Shown here piece after piece: positions 1 through 7,570 of a DNA stretch of 33,157 nt. Source of the DNA: SHLQ01 sp964562985 (GTDB taxonomy: Bacteria; Actinomycetota; Acidimicrobiia; Acidimicrobiales; SHLQ01); contig CAZLWE010000033.1 in NCBI GenBank assembly GCA_964562985.1, positions 1-33,157 of the forward strand, read 5' to 3'. Made by a program: the position numbers and the translations under genes. The first letter of the stretch is position 1. Each line of letters begins with the position of its first letter. The notes under the pieces were generated by a model that saw only the letters and a program-made list of their open reading frames with translations, had not been told where the DNA came from and did no database searches.

Positions 1-1031
1 TGCCCGCTCCAGCGCCGCTGCGCAGCGAGCAAACCACACCCACAACCGTGCGGGCCCGTCCATCGACGACCACACAAGCCCCGACGACCACACAAGCGCC
101 CACCACGACTCAGGCTCCGAGAGCGAACCCGGGTCGGGTTCTGCTCGATGCATCGCTCCGTGGGCTCAACGGTGTCGGATTCGGGTCGTCGGAGGGACAC
201 GTGATCTCGACGCTCGAGAAGCACTTTGGCCACATTGAATATCCGGGCCTTAACTGGGAAGACCTTGCCGTAACCGACGGCTATCTCCGCACACGCTCCG
301 ATGCTGGGCAGAACTCTCGCAAGCAATTTGCCGTACCTTTTGAGGACAGCCAAGAGGCGTACCTTACGTACCAGTTCTACCTTGAGCCAGGGTTCGACGC
401 TGGCGACGGCAATGGCGGGCGAGTCGTTTCGTCCACGGGGGTCAAGCTTCCCGGTCTGGCTGGCGGGACTCCAGAGTTGAACACCGGCGGACACCACAAT
501 GCGGGCGGCTTCACCGGGCGGTTGATGATCAGAGGCACCCGCAAGTCCGATGGCGATAATCGCAAGGCGCGCGAGGGGCTTGGGTTATCGGCCTATATCT
601 ACGGGCAAGAAATCAACAATTCCTCCATCAACCATGGCTTTGGACGCGATTATCTGTTCTTGAATGGATTCGATGCGCAGCCTTTTACGGGACTGAAGTC
701 CGGCAAGTCCAGCGGCGTTGGTGATCCACGGATCTGGGATCTGCCCGTTGGGGAATGGGTTACCGTTGTCCTCGGTTATCGCGTCGACGGAGACAATGGC
801 TGGTTCCGAGCGTGGACTGCCTCGGGCACTGATCCTCTCGCACCTCGGCTTGAGCTGAACAATGTCAACTGGGTCGGAAACTCTGGTCCACAAACCATCG
901 ATTCCTTGCTGTTCCAGAACTTCTGGGGTGGCCAGGGCGGGGAGTGGTACCCAGACAACGTGTCATATATGCGTTTCCGAGACTTCGCGGTCTACGAGTC
1001 CCAGAACGACGCGCTCGCTGCTGCTCGATAA
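1..1031 (+). CDS. Polysaccharide lyase family 14-like secreted protein, 5' truncated by window edge
   Basis: The frame is open to the left edge (first full codon at base 3), so the GTG at 48 is probably internal and the signal or anchor region is missing. A Thr/Pro linker with three TTTQAP units leads into a domain of about 295 residues. It resembles PL14 alginate/glucuronan lyases: KLPGL, then GGFTGRLM, then AYIY, with a late FWGG and YMRFRDFAVY ending. Numbered from the GTG at 48, K133, T156, R158, Y183 and Y185 fit the Lys, Ser-x-Arg and Tyr-x-Tyr catalytic set I recall for the Chlorella-virus lyase vAL-1, with Thr in place of Ser. It is a close paralogue of the protein at 7571-9205 (roughly 60 percent identical by eye). 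Lyase activity and substrate are inferred. Confidence 0.8.
   Translation, partial: PAPAPLRSEQTTPTTVRARPSTTTQAPTTTQAPTTTQAPRANPGRVLLDASLRGLNGVGFGSSEGHVISTLEKHFGHIEYPGLNWEDLAVTDGYLRTRSDAGQNSRKQFAVPFEDSQEAYLTYQFYLEPGFDAGDGNGGRVVSSTGVKLPGLAGGTPELNTGGHHNAGGFTGRLMIRGTRKSDGDNRKAREGLGLSAYIYGQEINNSSINHGFGRDYLFLNGFDAQPFTGLKSGKSSGVGDPRIWDLPVGEWVTVVLGYRVDGDNGWFRAWTASGTDPLAPRLELNNVNWVGNSGPQTIDSLLFQNFWGGQGGEWYPDNVSYMRFRDFAVYESQNDALAAAR
66..119 (+). repeat. Three 18-base tandem repeats coding TTTQAP
   Basis: Three consecutive 18-base units encode Thr-Thr-Thr-Gln-Ala-Pro in the linker before the lyase-like domain. The first two differ little in bases and the third has more synonymous changes. This is a Thr/Pro spacer of the kind that holds a catalytic domain away from the membrane, and its length could vary between strains. 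Confidence 0.85.
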
Positions 1032-1085
1032 GTCGGACCTCAGCCCGACCACTAGAGCTCGCACAGCAGGGTGTACCTTCTTCAT

Positions 1086-2390
1086 ATGCGCAGTGGACAG
1101 ATTGCGTTGCTCGGGCTCGGCCTGATCACAGCGACTGTGATTGGGTGGATGATCCTTAGCGGCGGCGGGCGAGCGGCACAAAGTGATACGTTCGCGCCGC
1201 GAACTTCAGCAAACGAACTCACAATATCGCCCACTACCACGGCACCGGAACTTGAGGCGCCTGCGTCGACGTCGACGAGCGCCGCTATCACGACGACGAC
1301 GATGCCGCCACCCGTTCGTGGGTCAGAGCTATTTGTTTCACCAGACGGTGTAGATCGGCCCGAGGGCGGTTGGAACATCGACGATCCGCTGCGCACGCCA
1401 GCCTTCGCGGTTGCAGTTTCCCAGCCCGGCGACACGATCTACGTGCTGCCTGGAACCTACGACCCGCTAACGATCAGCAGCAGAGAGAATCTTGCCGTCA
1501 AGGCGTTCTCCGGAGAGGCGATCTTCACGTCCGGGTCCTACGACCAACTGGCCGCAGTGCTTATTGAAGACAGTGCCGACATCGTGGTGGAGGGGCTCCG
1601 CGCACAGCGGTCGCTGTGGGGACTTCGTGTTTCCAATTCACGTGACGTCACGCTTCGCGGGAACGAGGTCATCGACATAGGTCAAGAAGCCATTCATGTG
1701 CTGGACAAGTCGCACGATGTGCGAGTTGAAGACAACATCATCGACACCACTGGCCAGCGGCCAGGAGGCAATGGGAGATTCGACTTTGCAGACTTTGGCG
1801 AGGGGATTTACCTCGGCACCGGAGGCCTACTCGACAATGGCGAAGTTGATGACGTGTCCAACGTCGTCGTCACCGGGAACACGGTGGCGAACACCACTGC
1901 CGAGGCCATCGAGATCAAGGCTTCTGTGTACAACGTCGTCGTTGCCAACAACATAGTGCGCGACGTCGACGTTCACAGCGGGGCCGCAATATCGATCGGT
2001 CGCGGCGAGCGCCACTATGACGCCAACGTTGTGGTCGAAGGCAATGCCATTTGGAACGTCTCAACCCGCAATCCGTGGGCGGACGGGATCGGGGTGCGGG
2101 TAAGTTCTCCTGCGATCGTGCGAAACAATGTCATCTTCAATGTCGCGCATTTCGGTATCAGGGTCGACGATGAGTTACGTGCTGTTGACGGCGAGGTCGT
2201 TGTGCAAAATAATCTTGTCTTCAACAACGGTCGAGAGGCGTTCATTGACGAGAGCGTCGGCTCGGATGTGCCTGTGGCCGAGTCAGGAACGATATCTGGT
2301 GACGAAGCGGTGAGCTTGCTTGCCGAGCTCGACCAGAACGAAGCTACGCCGGCTATCGAGGTACTACTTGCGCATCTCGAATCGCTCTGA
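1086..2390 (+). CDS. Membrane-anchored right-handed parallel beta-helix protein
   Basis: I chose the ATG at 1086, which directly precedes a signal-anchor (about residues 5-24). An in-frame GTG at 1071 is possible, but its only purine tract, AGGG, abuts it. After the anchor comes a Ser/Thr/Pro-rich stretch (about residues 40-80), then a domain opening with LFVSPDG and a PGTY motif, as in DUF1565/pectate-lyase-like beta-helix proteins. Repeated coils follow, such as VVVTGNTV, VVVANNIV, VVVEGNAI and VVQNNLVF, spaced about 20-40 residues apart. The fold is shared by polysaccharide lyases, hydrolases and mannuronan C5-epimerases. It lies 54 bases after the lyase-like gene on the same strand, so co-transcription is likely. 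Carbohydrate processing outside the membrane is inferred; the reaction is unknown. Confidence 0.82.
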   Translation: MRSGQIALLGLGLITATVIGWMILSGGGRAAQSDTFAPRTSANELTISPTTTAPELEAPASTSTSAAITTTTMPPPVRGSELFVSPDGVDRPEGGWNIDDPLRTPAFAVAVSQPGDTIYVLPGTYDPLTISSRENLAVKAFSGEAIFTSGSYDQLAAVLIEDSADIVVEGLRAQRSLWGLRVSNSRDVTLRGNEVIDIGQEAIHVLDKSHDVRVEDNIIDTTGQRPGGNGRFDFADFGEGIYLGTGGLLDNGEVDDVSNVVVTGNTVANTTAEAIEIKASVYNVVVANNIVRDVDVHSGAAISIGRGERHYDANVVVEGNAIWNVSTRNPWADGIGVRVSSPAIVRNNVIFNVAHFGIRVDDELRAVDGEVVVQNNLVFNNGREAFIDESVGSDVPVAESGTISGDEAVSLLAELDQNEATPAIEVLLAHLESL

Positions 2391-2411
2391 ATACGTCCGC
2401 CGACTGGCGAT

Positions 2412-3314
2412 TTAGAGGTCGCGTTCCTGCGACATTCCCCGAACGCCTTCGAGCTTGCCAATGTTGGTCTGTAGGCGCAGCAGATGCTTTGCCCGGGTGG
2501 GCCGGTCAGACCATCGCAGCAGCGCCTGGGAGCCTGAGCTGGCGATCAGCACCAATGCCTTAGCCACAACGATTCCGACTCCGGCATTGAGGTAGCCGTC
2601 ATTGAGTGTGACGGTTTGACGACCGTAGTTCTGTCCCTGTCTGCGTGAGCGAGTTTGCAACCACTTCCACGAAGCCCGATTCGCCGGGACAACTTCGGAC
2701 ACGAATGCATCATCGGAATTGATGAGGCGGTGGCCTTTTTCCTCTAACTGGCGGAAGAGCATGGAGTCCGAGCCGCCAGTAACGCCATAGGCCGGATCGA
2801 AGGGCCCGGGAATCGCCGATAGCGCGTCTGCTCGGACCAAGGTATTTGAGGTGCGATGCGCGTCGGACTTGGTCCCGGTCGCAAAAATCGGGCGTTGATA
2901 GAGCGGGCGAGACCAGTCGGGAACGTCGGCTTCAAACTTGGCTATCACCGGCCCGAACACAACCGTGGCGTCGTAGCGGTGGAGTGCGTCGAACAGGCGG
3001 GTCACACACGCCGGATCGGCTACCTCGTCGTCATCGACAAACCACAGGTAGGCACCGGTGGCGTGGGCCACCGCGACATTTCTAGTCAGACTGATGTTCG
3101 GTTCTGGTTGGGTGAGAGCATGGACTGCAAAGCGACTCGTCGCGGCGTGATCAGCAATGAGGTTGGCCGCTGAAGGTGGGTGATTGTCGACAACAATGAT
3201 CTCCAAGTCGACATGGTCCGGCAGGGTGAGCTCTTCGATGCTTGCGAGGAGCTTACGGAGGCCCTCGGGCCGCCGGTACGTGGCGATACAGGCAGATATA
3301 AGCGTTTTCGTCAT
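2412..3314 (-). CDS. Family 2 glycosyltransferase
   Basis: GT-A fold glycosyltransferase, expected to move a sugar from a nucleotide donor onto a lipid-linked acceptor at the inner face of the membrane. It starts with ISACIATYRRP, has VVDN at the end of the next strand, and carries the metal-binding acid cluster VDDDE about 95 residues in. I chose the ATG at 3314 because GGTGGA lies seven bases upstream. The GTG at 3326, six bases after the stop of the polymerase gene, is the alternative and adds four residues. It is the last gene of the minus-strand operon with polymerase and kinase. Its stop lies 21 bases from the convergent beta-helix gene, and I see no strong terminator there. Donor and acceptor are unknown. 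Confidence 0.9.
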   Translation of the reverse strand: MTKTLISACIATYRRPEGLRKLLASIEELTLPDHVDLEIIVVDNHPPSAANLIADHAATSRFAVHALTQPEPNISLTRNVAVAHATGAYLWFVDDDEVADPACVTRLFDALHRYDATVVFGPVIAKFEADVPDWSRPLYQRPIFATGTKSDAHRTSNTLVRADALSAIPGPFDPAYGVTGGSDSMLFRQLEEKGHRLINSDDAFVSEVVPANRASWKWLQTRSRRQGQNYGRQTVTLNDGYLNAGVGIVVAKALVLIASSGSQALLRWSDRPTRAKHLLRLQTNIGKLEGVRGMSQERDL

Positions 3315-3332
3315 GGGTGATTCCACCGCTTG

Positions 3333-4694
3333 TTACATCCCAGCTGTTGCCGAGGGCGGCACATCCGCCTCCTCAGAGCGATATATGCCGTCAGCGAAGG
3401 ATCGCGGCTTCCCCTTTTGGCTTGCTGCGGACGTTATGGCGACAATCAACATGATGAACTGGATGGATCGGCTGATGAACCCCGCCTCGGTCGAGCTGTA
3501 GATCACGGCCAGTGCGATGACGGCACTTGGGAAGAGGCCGAGCGCTGTCGGAACAGCTCGGATATAGCGGGTGCTCCACACGAGGGCTCGGGTGAAGAGC
3601 GCGATCAGGATGATCGCTCCGAGGGGGCCTACCTGAAGCAGCGCATCGACAATCACGTTGTGGGCGTGCGGAACATCGAAGTTGTTCGATCGGATTTGCA
3701 CGTCGAAGTCAGCGACGCCATGTTGCCAGAAGGCTTGCCAGCCGTACCCGACGATGGGGCGCTTGCCGATCGCAAATTCGAAGGAGTTCTGCCAAATCGG
3801 GAGACGTCCGGTGAAGGTGGAGTCCTTGCCCAGAAGACCCGTCGTCGCTGCAAGGTTTGTGGCGGCAAAGATGAAGAGGACTCCAAAGATTGCGAGCATG
3901 CTCACCATCGCCGCGCCATAGAGGGTCTTCTTCCCTCGGAATGCCAGTAGCACCACGCTGAGAACCGAGATGCCAATGACCGCGCCGATCGAAGTCGCAG
4001 ACTGCGTACCGAGCACGAGAAAAGCGTTCACCAGGGCGAAGGCCGGCCAGACGAACCAACTTCGCCGAAGCCTCGCATGAGCAGCACAGGTTACGTACCC
4101 AATTGCTGCACCGCGGCCGAGGTTGTTCTTGTTTGGGGTGACCCCCCGGAAGCCCGCGCCGGTTCCATCGGAGGTTGTGAGTTCGAAGGTGCTGAACGAT
4201 TCGAAGATGCCAATAAAGGCCAGATTCAACAGCGCGCTCGCAGCAAACATGATTGCGAGAAGCGCCACGATTTCGCGAAGTTCAAACCTCACGACGAGAT
4301 GGAGCGCCGTCACGTAGGTGATGACGATGACGACGGCGTCCTGGAAGCTCGTCGCCGGCAAGATCGACCAAACCGTTGATATCAGGGCTAATGCCATGAA
4401 CGCCGGCAACAATGGCTCGCGGCGTGATGCCGCGATAGCGACGTGCCAGTTGCCGTTGAGCGAAATGATGGTGTGCCCGAAGAGCAAGAGGAAGACGAGT
4501 TGCGTGATAGCACTCGACTCGGTGCCGCCCTGCGTTGCGAACGTGATCCATTCGATCGGCGTGCCCCATGCGTAGATGAACAACGTCACGAACACGAGTA
4601 CGCGTTCGCGTGTACCCGGCCGGCTGAGATACGGCGACGAGTCGATCGACGCTGATCCCGACGCGGCCGGAAGGGGAGGGGCGAGGGATGTCAC
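3333..4694 (-). CDS. Wzy/O-antigen-ligase family polysaccharide polymerase
   Basis: Integral membrane protein of 453 residues with about ten to twelve hydrophobic segments, the layout of Wzy_C/O-antigen ligase proteins. Family marks are the TPNKNNLGRG segment, the large periplasmic loop with FTGRLPIWQ, and a later HAHN followed by VDALLQVGPLG. Such proteins join undecaprenyl-linked repeat units, or ligate finished polymer, on the outer face of the cytoplasmic membrane. The start is a GTG sharing bases with the TGA of the kinase gene (GTGA overlap), so translation is probably coupled to the chain-length regulator, fitting a polymerase role. A ligase role cannot be excluded from sequence. Confidence 0.9.
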   Translation of the reverse strand: MTSLAPPLPAASGSASIDSSPYLSRPGTRERVLVFVTLFIYAWGTPIEWITFATQGGTESSAITQLVFLLLFGHTIISLNGNWHVAIAASRREPLLPAFMALALISTVWSILPATSFQDAVVIVITYVTALHLVVRFELREIVALLAIMFAASALLNLAFIGIFESFSTFELTTSDGTGAGFRGVTPNKNNLGRGAAIGYVTCAAHARLRRSWFVWPAFALVNAFLVLGTQSATSIGAVIGISVLSVVLLAFRGKKTLYGAAMVSMLAIFGVLFIFAATNLAATTGLLGKDSTFTGRLPIWQNSFEFAIGKRPIVGYGWQAFWQHGVADFDVQIRSNNFDVPHAHNVIVDALLQVGPLGAIILIALFTRALVWSTRYIRAVPTALGLFPSAVIALAVIYSSTEAGFISRSIQFIMLIVAITSAASQKGKPRSFADGIYRSEEADVPPSATAGM

Positions 4695-6340
4695 TGGGTG
4701 GATCGAGACGCCGATACCCGCTCGTAGCTGTAGCGATCTCGGCCCAGTAGAGGACTTGCATCGGTGTTATCCCGATTGAGGATGGCTCCGACGACCTTGC
4801 CGCCCGATCGGTCGATCTCGGATCGGACTCGGAGCAACGTGTCGGTGTCGGTTCGTGAGCTATCCACGACGATGATCGTGCCGTCGACACTGCGGGCGAT
4901 CGCGGATGCGTCGGCCGTGCTGAGGACCGGAGGAGCATCCACCAAGATGATGTCGAACTGCTCCGTGAGCTCCTCGAGCAAGCTTGCGAAGCGGTTCGTG
5001 GCGAGCAACTCACCAGGGTTTGGAGGAGGCGGTCCAGCAGGGACCACGACAAGGCCTGGGGTTCCGGGAACGGCCACCATGATGTTGGTGATATCGGGAT
5101 TGGCAAGCCAGTCGCTGAGCCCCTGATGGGTCGATGGAATACCCAGAATGCGCTCAACGGTGGGACGTCGAAGATCGGCATTCACCAGACAGACGCTGTT
5201 CTCGCCCTGTGTGAGCGCCACCGCAAGGTTGGTGGCTGTCGTGGACTTCCCTTCGGAGGGACGGGCGCTCGTAAGCAAGAAGGTCTTGGCATCTTGCGTC
5301 GTTCCAAGGAATTGTACCGATGAGCGCAACCGGCGAAACGACTCTCGCGCTCGCTGGACTCGAGCTGAGCGGCCACCGGCAAGCATGACTACCGATGAAG
5401 AGCCACTTCGATTCGAGATGCCAAAAGATGGAATCGAGGCGAGAACACTGGTGCCCAGTGCAAGCTCCACGTCTCCGGACTCGCGTGCGGTGCGATCGAG
5501 GCGATGTAACACGAACGCCAGTCCGACGCCGGCGCCCGTTCCGAGAATGAGTCCAGCCAGCTGCAGAATACGGTCGCCGAAGCCGTTCGGCGATTCTGGA
5601 ACGGAGGAGAACTGGAGGACCTCGGCGGGCAGTAACCGAGTTCCTTGAGCGAGTTGTGCTTCAGCCAAATCTGCGACTGGAGAGCGTCGTTCAATAAGCA
5701 ACTGCGAAAGAACTGCCCGGCTAGTGGCGAGCTGGTCCGCTGCAGACGTTGCGTCTTGGCCGAGCGCGATCTGTCGTGATCGTTCACTGATGAGCGAGGC
5801 GATCTGTTCCTCTACCTCGTCGATCTGAGCATCGACCGCTGCGACGGTAGCTTCGAGCTCAACGATGGTTCGGTCATCGAGCTCCAGTGCTGCTTCGTTA
5901 CGTAGTCCCACATATTCTTGAGCGAACCTGTTGACGACAATCTCGGCCTGTTTGGGGTCGCTGTTGGTATAACGGACTTCCAGGGTGTCGCTGTCGTCGA
6001 CGAACACGACTTCAAGGTCTTCAAGGAGCGTCCGACCGGCCTGGTTTAGTGAAACCGCCGTTGCAACTCGATCGGCTACCGCGTTGGAACCGATCACCTC
6101 ACGCTCTCGTTCAAGCGATGGCTGTACGAGGCGCCCGTCGGTCGAGCCAACCGCTGTCGGGTTGACCAGCACTCGCGACACCGCCGTGAAGGTGGCGGTC
6201 CGCGTTGTTGTGAATACGATCGCAAGCGCAAGGGCGAGGAGGGCACAGACGACGATGAGCAGCTTGCGCTGCCGAACGGCCGCAATGTAGTCCTCAAGCC
6301 CGGGCGTTTCTTTGCCTTTGGTACCGGGTTCAAACATCAT
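4691..6340 (-). CDS. Wzz chain-length regulator fused to BY-kinase (CpsD/CapB type)
   Basis: A single 549-residue chain joins a Wzz domain to a bacterial tyrosine kinase. TM1 is about residues 27-43, an extracytoplasmic coiled-coil region follows, and TM2 is about 258-280. The cytoplasmic kinase has Walker A PSEGKST (361-367, with K365) and Walker B FDIILVDAPP (D468). Walker A' reads LVNADLRRP, with Asn387 where the family normally has Asp. The C-terminal tyrosine cluster is reduced to Y537 and Y539 (RYSYE). Proteins of this class set polymer length and control Wzy by cycles of autophosphorylation. AAGGA sits ten bases before the first ATG. The gene overlaps the polymerase start and follows the endonuclease-like gene by 51 bases. 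Confidence 0.93.
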   Translation of the reverse strand: MMFEPGTKGKETPGLEDYIAAVRQRKLLIVVCALLALALAIVFTTTRTATFTAVSRVLVNPTAVGSTDGRLVQPSLEREREVIGSNAVADRVATAVSLNQAGRTLLEDLEVVFVDDSDTLEVRYTNSDPKQAEIVVNRFAQEYVGLRNEAALELDDRTIVELEATVAAVDAQIDEVEEQIASLISERSRQIALGQDATSAADQLATSRAVLSQLLIERRSPVADLAEAQLAQGTRLLPAEVLQFSSVPESPNGFGDRILQLAGLILGTGAGVGLAFVLHRLDRTARESGDVELALGTSVLASIPSFGISNRSGSSSVVMLAGGRSARVQRARESFRRLRSSVQFLGTTQDAKTFLLTSARPSEGKSTTATNLAVALTQGENSVCLVNADLRRPTVERILGIPSTHQGLSDWLANPDITNIMVAVPGTPGLVVVPAGPPPPNPGELLATNRFASLLEELTEQFDIILVDAPPVLSTADASAIARSVDGTIIVVDSSRTDTDTLLRVRSEIDRSGGKVVGAILNRDNTDASPLLGRDRYSYERVSASRSTQ

Positions 6341-6391
6341 AAAAATGAAGTCCTTTGCTTGCCTGAAGTGTACTCAGAGTTGAGAGGTCGG

Positions 6392-7489
6392 TCAGTTCGC
6401 ACTGCATAGTCCGACATTGGCCTGAATGGTGTCGTGATCGGAGAATAGGACGCGGTCCTGGATTGCCTCAGCGACGCAGAGTTCAGGGCTCACCAGCACA
6501 TGGTCAATCCGGAGCTTGAGGATCGTATGCCATAGGTCACGGGTTCGGGTCGAGTCAGCCCAGCGGTCAGCGCGCATCGCGTCGGACAGGTTTTCGGTGA
6601 GCCTCTGGAATCCTGGTCCTCGATCGACCAAGTTGAGGTCTCCCATCACGACTACGGGTAGTTCCTCGGCCTCGACCGCATCTGCGAGCGCATCGACCAT
6701 CGCATGGAGTTCTGGAGGTGTCACCTCATACAGGCCGCTACCTGGGCCGGGGCGAGGGACGTGCAGGGCGTACACGATCACGTCCGAGGTTTCCGTAGAG
6801 ACGCGTACACGGAAGCCAGGGAGGCCCCCGGGGATTGTGTCTGCGATGGGGTCCTCGAGAACTTCCATGGGGAGATCGGTGTAGATCCCGATGCTCGGCA
6901 GGCTGTTCTCGCGGTACGTGCCGGCGAAGTCCGGCCCCGAGAGATTAGGGGTGTCGATAATGTCGGACAAACCGTTCGTAAAACGACTTCTCAGCTCGAT
7001 GTCGTGAGGTTCCCGGAGCTCGACGCCAACGAGTACGTCTGGTTCCTGGTCGTAGACAAAGAACCCAATCTCGTTGTCGGAGAACCATTGGCTGGCCAGG
7101 TTCATCGACGCGAACTGACTGGTTTCTACGGGTTGTGGGCCGTTCACGGGCCGCCCAGGAAGGAAGGTGGTAACGGCAAATAGAAGCAATAAGGAGGCGG
7201 AGAGCGCGGCGAGCACAGCGCTGCGCCGGTAGGCGGCCAGCAGGAGGGCCAACCCGGCGCCAACCACCGTTAATACCGGTAGCAGAATGGCGATGACCTC
7301 GAGCCATGAGTGCAGGCCGCGAACGATGAACCACGCCCAGGGAGCGAAGACGAGAGCCCAACGGTAGCGAAGCTTCGTTTCGTCGGCCTTTGCCTCGGGT
7401 GGATAGGGCAAGATTGAAATGCCCTCTGATTCCAATTGAGGCGCGGCTTCCGTACGCAAGGTCACCTCGCCAGAATATGTCTGCGCCAC
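6392..7489 (-). CDS. Membrane-anchored endonuclease/exonuclease/phosphatase-family enzyme
   Basis: A 365-residue protein with about three hydrophobic segments (residues 44-57, 62-86, 88-111) and then a complete EEP-fold domain. Family residues are all visible: N130 in ASMNLAS, E157 in GVELRE, H243 in YALHVP, D284 and N286 in MGDLN, D329-H330 in RIDHVL, and D351-H352 in FSDHD. EEP enzymes cut phosphodiesters or phosphomonoesters in DNA, phospholipids or inositol phosphates. The domain should lie outside the cytoplasm if the three helices cross the membrane. Start is GTG at 7489 with AGGAAG just upstream. It sits between the lyase-like gene (81 bases) and the kinase (51 bases), so a role in lipid-linked or surface-polymer metabolism is plausible, but the substrate is unknown. 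Confidence 0.88.
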   Translation of the reverse strand: MAQTYSGEVTLRTEAAPQLESEGISILPYPPEAKADETKLRYRWALVFAPWAWFIVRGLHSWLEVIAILLPVLTVVGAGLALLLAAYRRSAVLAALSASLLLLFAVTTFLPGRPVNGPQPVETSQFASMNLASQWFSDNEIGFFVYDQEPDVLVGVELREPHDIELRSRFTNGLSDIIDTPNLSGPDFAGTYRENSLPSIGIYTDLPMEVLEDPIADTIPGGLPGFRVRVSTETSDVIVYALHVPRPGPGSGLYEVTPPELHAMVDALADAVEAEELPVVVMGDLNLVDRGPGFQRLTENLSDAMRADRWADSTRTRDLWHTILKLRIDHVLVSPELCVAEAIQDRVLFSDHDTIQANVGLCSAN

Positions 7490-7570
7490 ATCAACTTCCT
7501 GAGCTATTTGGCCTGCTAGAGCCGAAGTTACCAGGCCAACTCTACGGGGGTCTCGCGGGCGCCGAGACGG

